From: Clavelina lepadiformis
Lineage: Eukaryota > Chordata > Ascidiacea > Aplousobranchia > Clavelinidae
Direction: 5' to 3'
Length of the DNA: 64,000 nt
NCBI RefSeq assembly: GCF_947623445.1
Contig: NC_135240.1
Coordinates: 28,582,001 to 28,646,000 of the forward strand
Shown: piece by piece, positions 1-11,700 of the stretch
Layout of the letters: each line of letters begins with the position of its first letter
Position numbering within the stretch: position 1 is the first letter of the stretch
Translations under genes and position numbers: made by a program
The notes under the pieces: generated by a model
Told to the model about the DNA's origin: nothing
The model's database searches: none
What the model saw: only the letters and a program-made list of their open reading frames with translations

Positions 1-295
1 TCCGTGTGTAGTGCAATGCTGGAACTTGTATAATATGGGATAGCAATGTTGCAGTCATTTTATCAGTAATACGGTGTGGGTAGTCTATGACGCGTTCGAT
101 ATACTGTCTGTCATTCATTCATTCATAGATAGAGGGGGTTAGGTTAGTAGGTGAGGGAAGTGGACGTGCTAAAAGTTGATTTTAGTCATTTAGGGTTTAA
201 TTAAACTGAGTTTTAGATTACAAGGTAGATTTAAGTTTTTATGTTATAACGTTTACATCAGGTTAACGTTAGGCGGTAATATTGCCTTCTTCTTT

Positions 296-430
296 GTACG
301 ACTTGATTTGACTTGTATTATATTTTAGCATGACTTGACTTCACTCGAGCAAATTAGTAATTTGACTCGACTTGACTTAAGTCAACTTCCCAAATGACTT
401 GACTTGACTCGAGTCTTAGAAAAATGACTT
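296..430. repeat. TGACTTGACT-type short tandem/dispersed repeat
   Basis: The stretch is built from irregular copies of TGACTTGACT and ACTCGAG-like units. It lies in what should be an intron of the C2CD3 gene. The rest of positions 1-490 is AT-rich with no coding signal I can support. Confidence 0.5.
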
Positions 431-490
431 GGTTACCGTACTGGTAGCCATTCAGAACTACACAATATATTATGATGTAATAATTGTCAC

Positions 491-3400
491 CTTTTTATCT
501 TTTGGCTTTCTATGATAAACAACAAACTCAATGTTGTCATTGCTCCATCTAGTGACCGCACGGGAATCAAAAGAAATTGAGAAAACAGAATGTTGGTCAA
601 ATTTTACGAGGCCACCTGGTAGCAGCAAACAACAATGTAAAATGACCCACTGGCTCCATCTAGTGACCATATGAGAGATATTAAAGAATGAAATCGAGGC
701 ATAAACCGACCTGCTGTCGACTTCCTTGATGCGACCCTTGTCACTTCATGACTCGATGATGTCATAGATGGATGTCGTTGGGAGTTGGAAGTGAATGGAA
801 ATTTGTATTCGACAAAGAAAGTTCTGGAAATATTGATTAGGATTAAGAAATGTCGTTCGCTCACTTTGTGTCAGTTAAGTGTGAGCTTAAGTTATAACCA
901 CAAACAAATAACGTTGACATTCAAAGCAGAATAAACCGTGGCCCTGTCGTATCTTTCACAAATATTAGCAACGACTTCAAACAAAATTATCCCAAACCCA
1001 GCTTTCTTCTTCACGGAGCTCATTGCAGGAGCGGGAGGTTTAACTTTCTTCCACTTTGCGATTCCCTTCTTTCCCACATCCACTTTATTCGATGTCTCCT
1101 CGTCAGAGTCCGTGGAGGAAGCAAACTGCAGAGATCGGATGAAGACGCGAGCAAGATGAACTCTCCTCAACCTCTCTTCTGACAATTGGGTGATGTCATC
1201 CTGGTTTCCATGGAAACCAGCTGTGGGCGCCACAGCGTGCTGTGGATGAAAATATTAAACGTCAATCGACATCTAAATGTGCGTGGAAGCTGACACGAGT
1301 ATGCGAAGAGGCGCCAACCTTTTCATCTTCACGATGTGGAGACTTCTCTGATGCGGGTGCAGGGCCCCCAACAGGAAGAGCCTTGAATTAAAGGAGGACA
1401 ATGAGTAGCGAAGACAGATGATGAATATTTACAACCTTGTACAGGAGTTGAGAAGACTAACCTGATGTTGATAGAAAAGATGTTGAAGAATCGATTGATC
1501 ATGAAGAGGATCGTCGAGATCTGAGACCATGCTGGCTGGTGGTGAGCTCACATCGGACATATTGGCCGAGTAGAAAGAGTCATCTGGTTTGATTCCCTTT
1601 GCTCGGAGTACCATGTCCACAATCCTCAGCTCCGGGTCAGTCCTGGAGAAATTACATTGATAATAATCAGATCCTGCTGCTTCATCACTTCAGTGAAGAT
1701 CCAACTCACTTCAGATGCTGGACTTTTGCTGGAGGATTTCTGCAGATCTGAGGCAACATGGAAAGATCAACTTCCGGGGAAGGCTGTGGACAGAAAGGTC
1801 GAGCTGGGTGCGGGACGCTCGATATCTGTGAAGATAAAATCGAACATCTGGCAACATCATCTTGGGAGAAACAACAAATAAAATGTTAACAAATTTGTGA
1901 TCTTTCTACCGGATGTTGGATGGGCAGGGGAACAGACTGAGGAGGGATTGATTCTTGCCTCCTTGGTGATGATGGAGAATGGGCGGAGGTTGCTGACTGA
2001 GTGATCTCATCTCGAAGTCGCTTCCCTCTGCTCAAGAGATCTGGAGCAACATCGAGTTTAAAAACCAACAGGAGGAAAATGTTTCTTTGAGTTGTGTCCA
2101 AGGACTAAACTAAAACATTGAAGATTAGGTAGAATTGATAGCCACTGACCACTTATTGCATCATAATGAACACTTTGTGTTGGTTTGCTCGAAGAGACGG
2201 TGGTGTTAATCGGGACGGAGTCTGCTGCAAAACAATGGCAGCCATCGATGAGGATTATGAGCATCTAAAAAGCAACCACGAGCCCGGTACAATACCTATG
2301 TTCGTGAGGTCTTTCCTGGCTGGTGCATACAAATCGTGGCCATTCCTCTCCAAGAGCGCGTCAATGCCACGTGGGGTTGGAATCTCAACACTCTCAGTGT
2401 TTCTTGCTGAACCTAATCGACCTTTCAAGCTCAACAAACAATTTCTCCAGAACAATAAAAACACATAATTTGTTTTCTTCAATAATATTGCATCACAATA
2501 AGAACCTGTTCTGGAGCGTTGAGATGCCGCTGATGCTTTCGAGTCGACTGATCGACTCCTGCTTCGACGACCACTAGATGTCACTCTCTTGGCTCTTCTT
2601 GAACTGCTGTTGCTACGGCTACGAAATCTCTGGTTGACGATACTTCTAAAAATTCAAAGTAGTGTTAAGGCTGGAGCATTGTTCAAGTGATGTCATAATA
2701 ATATCAAGGGGAATACCCTCGGCTGCTGCTTCTTGATCGAGCAGATCCGATGCTGGAGGCTCGAGATCTGCTCCTCCTGTTCCTTCCTCCACTCGCTGTG
2801 AAGGATCTGCAAAAAAGTCAAAGCATCATCAAGAAGAGCTCACTACCCTGCATAGAAGCCACGACTACCGACCTGGCTGACATGGAGCCGTCAGTTGCCG
2901 TGTCGCTGCCATTGTCGAACGCCCCCTTCAGCGACTTGAAACTCATCGAGACGTGGAGTTCACCGAGCTTACGAGAGGATGCTGAGATGATCGGGAAGTA
3001 TCCTCGGATCGGATTATCGGATGAAAGTGAACCCACTCCAGGAACCTTTTTAGTTCATATTTATTTTTAGATTGCTGATAATTTTTATTTATTGTTCTAG
3101 GCCTGCTGGTAAGTTGACTTGTTTATAAGCAAATGAAACTATTTTAGTGAACAAACACAGTTAAGACACCACATAAAAACGCCACCTGCTTGTGTTTTCA
3201 TGATAAGAACATGAATTGCTGTGAGAATACCGTCACGCATTATTTCTCACCTGCACTCTGCCTATAGGCAGACTCTTTGGACTTGACAAAACATCAAATG
3301 TGGCTGAGCCCATATCATTGAAGTAAGCCGCAATCTGCTTGGGGCCAGATCGAACGCAGAACTGTCCCCGAGATCTTACCGGGCACTTTCCCGTCATTCC

Positions 3401-4320
3401 TTCAGGTCTAAATTTAACAAAAATATGATAAAGCATGACTAGAAAAACAAATAGGTCTGTACCTTATAAGACTGGTTAAAAATTCAAATGTATATTGCAT
3501 TTTATATTAATAGATCAAATCCATGTAAGATGACTTCACAAACTATTTATCATAACACCAGGCCACTGATTAATGGTTTTTCACATATAGTAAAATTTCC
3601 ATGAACTGGGCACATTCCATCATGAAAACCTAACTACTGTGTTTCTTAACATTGTGACTTATCCGCAAGAGCTCTTTGCATAATGGATCAAAAACATATA
3701 AAGGATGCAACCAGGCATCTATTTATATTGGTGGCAGCTTGAGCTTAATGTGCACTGAATATAGCTGAAGCACTATGCAAATTAGGTTTGTACGAGGCAG
3801 AAATTATAATTTACCACATAAAGCTGAACTTCACCTAAATATCGTTCCATCAGATGCCTCCCCCCACCAGCGAAGGCGGATGTAAGCGGGTGACGCCGGC
3901 GGGGTCCGGGAGGGGACTATCGAGCCCCACACCAACTTGCCAATAGTAACAAACAAAAAACAACGAAGCTCCCCTTCTACTAATGGAGGAAGATCGGTGG
4001 TTGGGACGACATCAACATATTCAGCTGAAACAACAACAATTCAACAATCATCAGGACATGACAGAAGGCAAATCATTTATCTGGCCAACTTAATAAATCA
4101 AACAATTTTCAGCTCTCTTGTACTATTGCACTCCTCATAAATAGGAAGGAGACAGGGGTTATGAGGTAATAGAGGAGATGTTACGACACATACATTCCAC
4201 AATACTCGATCCTGATATGGGGGCGCAAAAGTTAAGGAGACACCAATTTTGCAAAATTGCATCATAAATAAGCAAATACCTCTTCTTCGTCTTCTTCCTC
4301 TTCCCTCAGATTTGTCCATC
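491..4320 (-). CDS. C2CD3: C2CD3-like centriolar C2-domain protein, 5' part
   Basis: N-terminal part of a C2CD3 orthologue, a distal-centriole protein needed for appendage assembly and ciliogenesis. Exons seen (minus strand): 4320-4281 (ATG, basic RGRRRRR start), 4024-3835, 3407-3251, 3045 to about 2884, about 2808-2719, about 2645-2506, about 2240-2140, about 2012-1913, about 1821-1707, about 1643-1460, about 1383-1319, 1239-998, 823-711 and 615-491. The best-placed junctions keep frame (40, 190 and 157 nt, then phase 0). Diagnostic matches to vertebrate C2CD3 recalled by eye: PPLVEGELRCF then RLRWWGEASDGTIF, GPKQ then SLPIGRVQ, SRKLGELHVS, DPLHDQSILQHLF, TFFVEYKFPF, GLVKF. An Arg/Ser-rich stretch lies near 2500-2800. 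The remaining C2 domains lie beyond the left edge. Middle exon borders are less certain than the outer ones. Confidence 0.85.
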
Positions 4321-4889
4321 TCGGCAGCTACAACAAACACGATCAGACTCTTGTTATGTCATAATCAAAGAAAAAACTGTTGAACTAACCTAACGATTTT
4401 ATTGAAAAAAACCTGGAAAATTTTGCAAGCACAACCAAGTTAGAATTTTCACTGAAAGCAATTAGCATGAACAAACAAACCTGACAACCTGTGCTATTGG
4501 GTTCCAATCATACGATGACAAACAAAACTTTGCACAAAAATTATCCAATTGGAAGAATTCTTTACACTGTCACTGATATACACAGACCAAAGTTTACAAG
4601 TAAATCACAAGTACGCTACGACTGTATTAGATCATACTGCCTTAGACTACCGGCATAATACATGATACAAAACCTAAAGGCTGAAAGGTCAGTAGTTTAA
4701 ACGTATACAGGTACAGGCTTCAAAAAACAAAACAAGCTGTAAGATAACTTAAGGTCCTAAGTATAGATTAAAAACTTTGGGAATTTTTGTAGTGAATAAG
4801 TTTATGCTCACAGCATATTGCAAAATCAATAACAATGCAAGCAGCAGACAGAGATTTATCATTCTCGTTTTATACAAGGGGAAGAAAGC

Positions 4890-4962
4890 TTGCAGTGTTG
4901 CAGTGGTTAACAATGGGGCTCTTAAGCTGGAGTTCTTGGGTTCGAATCTTTTCAATGTTTGA
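4890..4962 (+). tRNA. tRNA-Lys-like pseudogene or SINE head
   Basis: The segment has a B-box-like GGGTTCGAATC near its 3' end, an A-box-like AGTGGTTAACAATGG, and a CTCTTAAGC anticodon-loop-like motif resembling tRNA-Lys(CTT). The acceptor stem does not pair, so a working tRNA is unlikely. A decayed tRNA or tRNA-derived SINE fits better. Confidence 0.35.
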
Positions 4963-5137
4963 CTTCTTTTTTTGTCTAAATTTATTTTTGATCTAATTTA
5001 GTTATAAAACGTGAAAGCTTGGGTCGGAGGGGATTTGTTTTAAATTAATTTTATATTTTGGAAAAAGTTGTGATTTTAAGTTGAAAACTAGGCCTAGCGT
5101 TTAGTTCAATTTTCTGCATTTGAACTTTTGAAAAAAC

Positions 5138-5275
5138 TACCGAATTACCGGTATTTTTTGAAGACATTTCAGTCGGTCCCGGTACTTTTCATGTGATAAT
5201 TTAAAAATTTTAACAAGTATGTTTTCAAAAGTACATGTTAATTAATCCTTAATACTACTTTTAGCAAAGTACTGA
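5138..5275 (-). repeat. truncated inverted copy of the 28-kb hAT MITE
   Basis: The reverse complement of about 28262-28400 aligns along this stretch, sharing CAGTCGGTCCCGGTAC-like and TTAATCCTTAATACTA blocks. Neither terminal repeat is visible here, so it is a fragment. Confidence 0.6.
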
Positions 5276-6368
5276 CTAGCCACTGCTGAGCAGAATACAA
5301 CAGCTCAGCAACATACCAACTCGTACAGACTCAACCAACCTGATTCTTCAAAAATTTGCACAGTTGCGCGAATAATGCATCGTGAACAGCGCCACCCATA
5401 ACGATCAGAGTAATTTTTAACAAAGATTGGGGATGTTTACGTTTTCGACTAGGGCTAAGAAACTTTGGTCGGCGAATAGCCGCAAAAAGCTCCATTCGAA
5501 TCAGGATTTTTTTATCCATTACCCGATAATGCACATGTAGGAGAGAATTTAGAACAAAAGAGTTTTGGTAATCTATTGACTCCCAGAAATTTGGAAATCA
5601 TTTCTTAAATACTTTGTTTTCCTGATAAACTTTGTGGTGTAGCATGACATAAATTGCTAATACAATCCTTTTCATCATATTTCTTTATAATAAATAGCAC
5701 TTTTGCTTGCAATTAACAACTCAGTTATGGACTACGGCAGCTAACGGCTAAATTTTCAGCCATACTTCAAACAGAGTGCTGGCCATTTTGTTTTAACAAA
5801 TGCCAACCTAAACGTCAGAGAAAAAGCGTAACCGAGTTAAAATTGACGTAATCAGACGGTGAAAATTTTCATGTAAAAATCTAATTGAAAAACAACCTTC
5901 TGAATAAAATTTATCTTTGGTTTCCACAATTGATCTTCGGTAGGTGTACATTATAGCATCATAATATTTCTTTGTGAACTGAAGAAAGCTTTCCTAGTCA
6001 ACCCTTAAATATGAAGTTAACCACTGCTTAATGAAATGGCTTCCAAAGTTCTGCTTTGTGACATGGCCTTTGCATCTTTCACTCTTTTTTTATTGTTATC
6101 ACCGTGTGCGTATGCAAACATGAATAAAAGCTTTTAATGACCACATCCTGCATAAGGGAGGCAGACAATGAATGGTTGTGCAGGTGACAATATGAGAACA
6201 ACAGGTTGGCACTAAAGCATTCTGATCAACCATTAAACTTTTTAGAACTGAAATAAAATTAACAAACAATTGCAGTAAAAATAAAACAAAAATATGACAA
6301 CAACAACAACTCAGAGAAGTGCAAGATGACATCCTCACAAAACATTGCGATAAGAACAACAAATGAAC

Positions 6369-6935
6369 TTAATTGACCTGGTTCTCATCACTGCTCAGTG
6401 TAGCAAGTGGCTGTAATGGAAACACTTCTAATTTTCTATCTAAAGATAGTTGAAGGTTTATTTTCTGCTGCAGCTCCTCCACATCAACTGATGATGAAGA
6501 GCTTGCAACATCTTCTTCATCACTTTCGCAGTGTTTCAAGAACAAGCTGATTCTGTCTCCTGTCTTGGTTATTCCACAGGAATTTAGAGTTTCAGTGCCG
6601 TTATCAAAAAGTCTCGATTTCACCAGAATCTTCTGCATGGACGTTGGTATCAGAAAAGATTCAGAAATTTTCTTTTTCACATCTTTACATGTCCAAGATG
6701 ATCTGCAAATAATCTTGAAAGGTCCTTTTCTCGTTGCCATATCTTGGACATACAAGTCGAGTACAATAGGAAAGTCAACACTTTGTTCTGTGACTGAGTC
6801 GGGAGTGAAAGTATCAAACGACTTCAAGAGATGACGCAGCAGTTTCTGGTCGCATCGACTTAAATCACAACGACTCAACTCCTCGAGGTTGGAAAGATAC
6901 TCGTCTACATCTGAGTCTGTTACAGCAGAGGTCAT
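6369..6935 (-). CDS. ubiquitin-like-fold protein, 188 aa, downstream cistron
   Basis: Single-exon gene. Residues about 55-135 (VLDLYVQDMATRKGPFKI through ITKTGDRISLFLKHC) have the spacing of a ubiquitin-like beta-grasp: strand, helix with a KDVKKKIS core, MQKILVKSRLFDNG, then a TGDRISL strand. An acidic, Ser-rich tail follows (DEEDVASSSSS). No RING, UBA or zinc finger follows, and no Gly-Gly processing end is present, so it is probably a stand-alone adaptor and not a modifier. ATG 6935 was chosen: the codon just upstream is GTG, and another upstream ATG meets a stop at once. It starts 73 bp after the LRRC41-like stop on the same strand. I do not recognise an orthologue. Confidence 0.7.
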   Translation of the reverse strand: MTSAVTDSDVDEYLSNLEELSRCDLSRCDQKLLRHLLKSFDTFTPDSVTEQSVDFPIVLDLYVQDMATRKGPFKIICRSSWTCKDVKKKISESFLIPTSMQKILVKSRLFDNGTETLNSCGITKTGDRISLFLKHCESDEEDVASSSSSVDVEELQQKINLQLSLDRKLEVFPLQPLATLSSDENQVN

Positions 6936-6968
6936 CACATGACAAGTTATTCGACTCTATCCGCACCG

Positions 6969-6990
6969 CCTGCAATGACAAGTATAATTG
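6969..6990 (-). promoter_or_regulatory. putative spliced-leader acceptor between two cistrons
   Basis: On the minus strand the 73-bp gap between the LRRC41-like stop and the next ATG contains a pyrimidine-containing tract ending CATTGCAG (AG at 6971-6970), 34 nt before the ATG. No clear AATAAA lies in the gap. Both flanking genes are intronless. This is the layout of ascidian operons resolved by spliced-leader trans-splicing. The site is visible; its use is inferred. Confidence 0.5.
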
Positions 6991-7008
6991 ATAGATTTAG
7001 AAAGAATT

Positions 7009-8784
7009 CTACATCTGTGATATGTAATCTGCTAAAGAATTGCTACGTTTGTCAGTGCTTGACAATATCGTCTTGACAACAACATTTTCCGCACATTGTT
7101 CAAATGAGTCAATCAGATCTGGGTGAATTGGGTTGTCGGCGGTCTGTTGAATTATCAGTTGATGAACCTGATTTTTTAGGAAAACATCAGTGAGATTTTT
7201 GACCTGATTAGTAGATAAGATGCATTCACTTGGTATAGAAAAGGCAACCTTTAATGGACAAACTTTTGATTTTTTTGACAAAACATAACAGAGCATTGGA
7301 ATGTTAACGATTGAACCATCTGGTTCGAGTATACATGAACCGGTGAGACAGACTGAATTAAAATTTAAACATCTTACGAATTGCTTAAAATAGGTAAAAA
7401 CTGAATTGCCAGAAAATGTTCCACCTTCTATTACAACACCTTTGACAAGAGCCGGAAACACATTGTTCACAATCATGTCATTAGTTCTGTTGCTCTCGAC
7501 AAACTTACAATTATAAAAACAAACTTCACGAAAAGGAGAAAATTTCAAAGCAACAAACGTGTAAAGGTCGTTGTGAAAATCACACAAATCAACCTGATTC
7601 AGAACAAAGTTACTTAAGTGCAAACTCTCAAGTTTTGAATGAGGTGCTAAAAGTAATGTTTTTATGGCAAATGTAATTATGCGAATACTCTCTGTGCAAT
7701 TTACAAAAGTAGTGGGGCCAACAGGCCACAGGTTGATAGCAAGCTTGGAAAGTATTTTGGCATTTTGTAAAACACTGAAACAATTTTCAAATAATGGCTG
7801 AGAAAATCCCAGAATATCAAACTCAAGGACGAGTTGTTTTGCACCAAGACACTGTTGAAGTTTATGTCGCGCATTTCTTTCAACACAGACTTGATCTAAA
7901 CTTTCATCGCTTATAAAATGGTCGTAACAGTCATAGACATCACCACTGGGCTCACTCACTGCTGGACAGGGATTTCCATCCAATGCGTAGTCCCAGATAT
8001 CATCACTGACAAAATCTGGAACAGTTTCTTCGTATTGTTTCACTTTACCACAGCATAGTTCCAGAATTTCCACAGATTTTTCGATGATATGGACGTCGTT
8101 GATCATTACAGTCCAAACTTTTCCACCGCACATGACACTATGCACTATCATGTAATAGTTTTTATAAAGAGGGATATTCACGTTTAAAGTAAAGTTCAGC
8201 CGCAGTTGAAGGTGTTCCACATGACCGCTGATGTTATCCAACAAATCATTATTTTCAGCCAAGAACGTGGCATGGCGCGGGTAAAAATGAAAACAGTTTA
8301 TTTCACAAGAAAGCAGCAAAAGCCAGCCAAGATCGTTCAAGCTCGGAGAGTTTCCAGCAGTAGCTTCATGCAAAGGGTACACCGGCAAACCCTGGGCTTT
8401 TTTGTGAGAGTGATACATTCTGTCCAGGGATTCTTGGAATAGACAATTTAAAAGAACTTGCCTTTTGTGTTCTGCAAGGTCAAGGTCAGATTCTTCTCTG
8501 AAACCTAATTTCCACTCAAAAGGGTTAAAGGTCAAGTGAAGTTTTGCCCGAAACGCATTATTTGCTTCCGCACATTTTTCTACCAAGTTTTTCCAGAAAC
8601 AATGAAAGAATATCCCACAAATATTTTCGATTTTGATAATTTTGTCCATTGACAAATGTCTTGAAATTGCATGAAGGGTTCCTTCTGGAAGTTGGAGTGT
8701 TGAAAGAATGTGAACAATACTTGACAGAGGACATTCGCTAGCGACAAAATATCCACACAAATCAATCAATGTCGGGAAAGTCAT
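7009..8784 (-). CDS. LRRC41: LRRC41-like leucine-rich protein (elongin BC-box type)
   Basis: Intronless, 591 aa. The N-terminus (PTLIDLCGYFVAS, then LPEGTLHAI) matches the start of vertebrate LRRC41/MUF1 (PALFELCG, then LPGPILQSI), the region carrying the elongin BC box. Leu-rich repeat-like segments recur through the protein, for example KLESLHLSNFVL and FREVCFYNCKF. The extreme C-terminus NSLADYISQM corresponds to LRRC41 AFADYVSTM, an unusually specific end match. LRRC41 is a substrate-recognition subunit of a Cullin-RING (elongin BC/CUL5-type) ubiquitin ligase. The long low-complexity middle of the mammalian protein is absent here. Start ATG 8784 is the first in frame. The next cistron on the same strand is a ubiquitin-fold protein. 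Confidence 0.75.
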   Translation of the reverse strand: MTFPTLIDLCGYFVASECPLSSIVHILSTLQLPEGTLHAISRHLSMDKIIKIENICGIFFHCFWKNLVEKCAEANNAFRAKLHLTFNPFEWKLGFREESDLDLAEHKRQVLLNCLFQESLDRMYHSHKKAQGLPVYPLHEATAGNSPSLNDLGWLLLLSCEINCFHFYPRHATFLAENNDLLDNISGHVEHLQLRLNFTLNVNIPLYKNYYMIVHSVMCGGKVWTVMINDVHIIEKSVEILELCCGKVKQYEETVPDFVSDDIWDYALDGNPCPAVSEPSGDVYDCYDHFISDESLDQVCVERNARHKLQQCLGAKQLVLEFDILGFSQPLFENCFSVLQNAKILSKLAINLWPVGPTTFVNCTESIRIITFAIKTLLLAPHSKLESLHLSNFVLNQVDLCDFHNDLYTFVALKFSPFREVCFYNCKFVESNRTNDMIVNNVFPALVKGVVIEGGTFSGNSVFTYFKQFVRCLNFNSVCLTGSCILEPDGSIVNIPMLCYVLSKKSKVCPLKVAFSIPSECILSTNQVKNLTDVFLKNQVHQLIIQQTADNPIHPDLIDSFEQCAENVVVKTILSSTDKRSNSLADYISQM

Positions 8785-11700
8785 CCCTAAACTTTATAAA
8801 GGAAAATCCACTTACTTAGGTCACAATTGCCATTTTAAGACAAAACTGTTCTAAGACCAGGCTATTACTAATAGAAGATGATGCAAACCTGAAAGCTAAG
8901 AATAAATACAAGAAATTCATATATATAGGCCTATATATATATATACATAGGCATATATGCAAGTTGCTTTTTTGGCTTTGGAGCAAAGTTTGGCATGATG
9001 GTGTGTATCAAAGTCTTAATTCTTTGCTTATTTATTACTATATTATAAACAAACAAACTACCACTTTTACTTTGTTTGTTTATTATAAACCGGCGTCAAG
9101 ATAAAAAATTTGGCGTACACGTTGATGAATCTCGTGCGAGAAGCCGCCACACTTTCCACTACGTGGTATGTGGACAGGTTTTTTGCAGTTCGCAAATACA
9201 TTCAAAGTTTTGGTACGCTGTGTTTTTGAGCGCAAAATCCGCTGTTTTACAGTAAAATACACATTATGGGGTGATAAGGCCTTTTTACATAGTTAATGGC
9301 GAAAAATAAACAATACAATTTGGCTAACGTCACAGTATTGTGCGAGGATAAAAACATGCGATGGTCTTAACTTTTTGTAGCACGCAAGGACACAAACAAG
9401 CAGAAATTATCAAGCAGTGCGTTATTAGTTGTGCAGAGAAAAATCCAGTCAGTAAACACAGACTTTCTTACGTTCACTAACATTATTAGAGTTTCCCCAG
9501 ATCCACCAGTATTGAAGAAAAGCGTAACAAACATGTCCCGTTCACAGCGTAGCTATCTGGTACACACACTGGCGCACAACATAGGTAGGTGTCTGGTGTG
9601 CGAAATGGGCCAAAAAAGCTACTTTGTAAGCTAACTAATTCCCAAACAGCGACATTTGGTACACATTCGCAAACACCAGTGAACATTTTTGAATTTGACA
9701 ACTTTTGGAGGAAATTTGTGATAAATATATCAATTAATGTAATATAAAATTGTGTAAAACATAGAATTCTCGTCTATCGAATCAGCGAAGCATAACACTG
9801 CGTGACGTAATCAATTGCTTCTCTGTTACTGTGCGTGAATTACGAGTCATCACTTTTCAGTCGTACGTTCAACGCCGCAACATGTCTTTGTGCTGTTGCT
9901 GTAACAATGTTCTATTTTGATTTATTCGTTCAATGAAGCTCCAATATAATCAGATTATACAGTTGTCATTCCTGTGTCATTATTGCTGAAGTCTATCAAA
10001 GTTCACTGTTAAGATATACACAAGTAAACAGACTTTGTAAGGAAGTGGGCAAACCTTACAGGTTAAGGTACCATATACCACTTTTCATTACAAATTTTAT
10101 TATTTGGTTCTATTACGAATAGATTCGAGATTCGCTCGTGTCGGCCTTCATGATATTTGGGTTTGCACGAACCCGAATAATCTTACTCGAGATACATCCC
10201 TAATAAAATTATACATTCCACACTGGCATTTGCGGCCCGCCATGTTTTCCTCCAACCCTAATGTGGCCCTCTGCTAACTGAGCGTTTTGTTGGGGTTGTG
10301 AACTGTTGTTCATTATTGCTTGATCGATCCAGAACCGATTTGTTAATTTCTTGAATAATTATTTATTATTGGTTCTCAACGAAACGGTTTCTGTTTCCAG
10401 AGCAGAGAATGAAGCTGCGTTGGGTAGACTGTTAATTACAGACTGTCCTTCCGAGACTGACAATAAGAGAACTAACACATTGAGTGCTGTAGTACGAATG
10501 GCGTAAATCGGAAGTAATCAAAACTGTATATATAGTATAAAGAAAATATAGTAGCCTACAGCGTTTGTTGATAAACACACGAAATAGTACACAAATAACA
10601 TTATAATATCATCAGATCTGCACGAGAATTCCGTAGGAATAAGAGTTAATTATGACGATTAGCTCTTTATGCTCACAGTCTTGGACGACCCTGTTACAGA
10701 CTATAGCTATGGTCGTTCTAATTCTGTTGTTCCAAAGTTATTTCTAACTTTCCAGACAAGCAAGGATTAATATGCAAAAGTAACCTTACCTATTTGGTAT
10801 GTTTTTATGGTTACGAGATCAGAAGAAATTTTATAAGTGTTTGAAAATTGTCAGAAATCACCGATTAAATTCTAAAGTTGAATAGCAGCAAAATTTTATC
10901 GAAGGTCATAATTACACCCCCTTCCCTACCAAAGGAAATAAGTCAATTCATCTGTAGCGGCCACTCCGCATTTTTTGTATAATCGCGGTATTTCAACCGC
11001 TGCATGCGCATTTGCCGTTCATCTACTTATACTACAATTATACTCGTTCTACATTAATTTTTCTACTCTTCTGCTGTTAAAATATGAGTCTTAAGGTTGT
11101 GACGATTACGTCACGAGTCACGAGTTGTTTTCGAGATGTTTGGAATTTAATTTGGGATCTTGTAATTCAGTTGTTTTCCAGACTTGAGTTTTCCTTAATG
11201 ACGTCAGATAAATTACCTCGCTTGAACTGGTGTGCCATATATATATCGATGCAATGTTTACAATCTTCCTTTTTTTACATGATCGATTTCACTGGTTACT
11301 ACCGCGCTATGTAACATTCAGTAAGCTTTGCCCGAAGGCAAAAGCCTTTGTGTTATAATAAATAAAATGGGAATTTTATAATTTAGTAATTTGTATAGAC
11401 AGAATCAAGCAACTAACAGCATAGTCACGCAAATTTGAGAAATGAGAACTCATCCATCGAAGCAGAAATAAAACAAGTTATCAACCATCTATCGTCCTCG
11501 CTCATATTCAAACAATTACCGCCTGCATACGCGGTCTTTATGACAGATGAGTTTCTTGTAATCTTGTGTAATACCTCACACAAGTAGTGCACAAGCGAAC
11601 TAAAATTCGTCTTAAGGTCATGAACTCTGGAGGATATTATTTATTTAATATATGAGCGAGGATACTAGCAGCAGCTTTTGAAATCAGGAGTCAGCTCTAC

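Larger units (their letters stand above)
4341..6368. other. intergenic DNA between C2CD3 and the LRRC41 unit
   Basis: AT-rich, with no coding exon I can support. It holds a tRNA-like sequence (4890-4962) and an old inverted copy of the hAT MITE found at 28 kb (5138-5275). A possible poly(A) signal for the minus-strand ubiquitin-like gene (AATAAA on the minus strand) lies near 6088-6093. Confidence 0.5.

Noticed and set aside
1657-1881. Plus-strand 74-aa reading frame
   Set aside because: It is the antisense of a C2CD3 exon with good splice borders on the minus strand.
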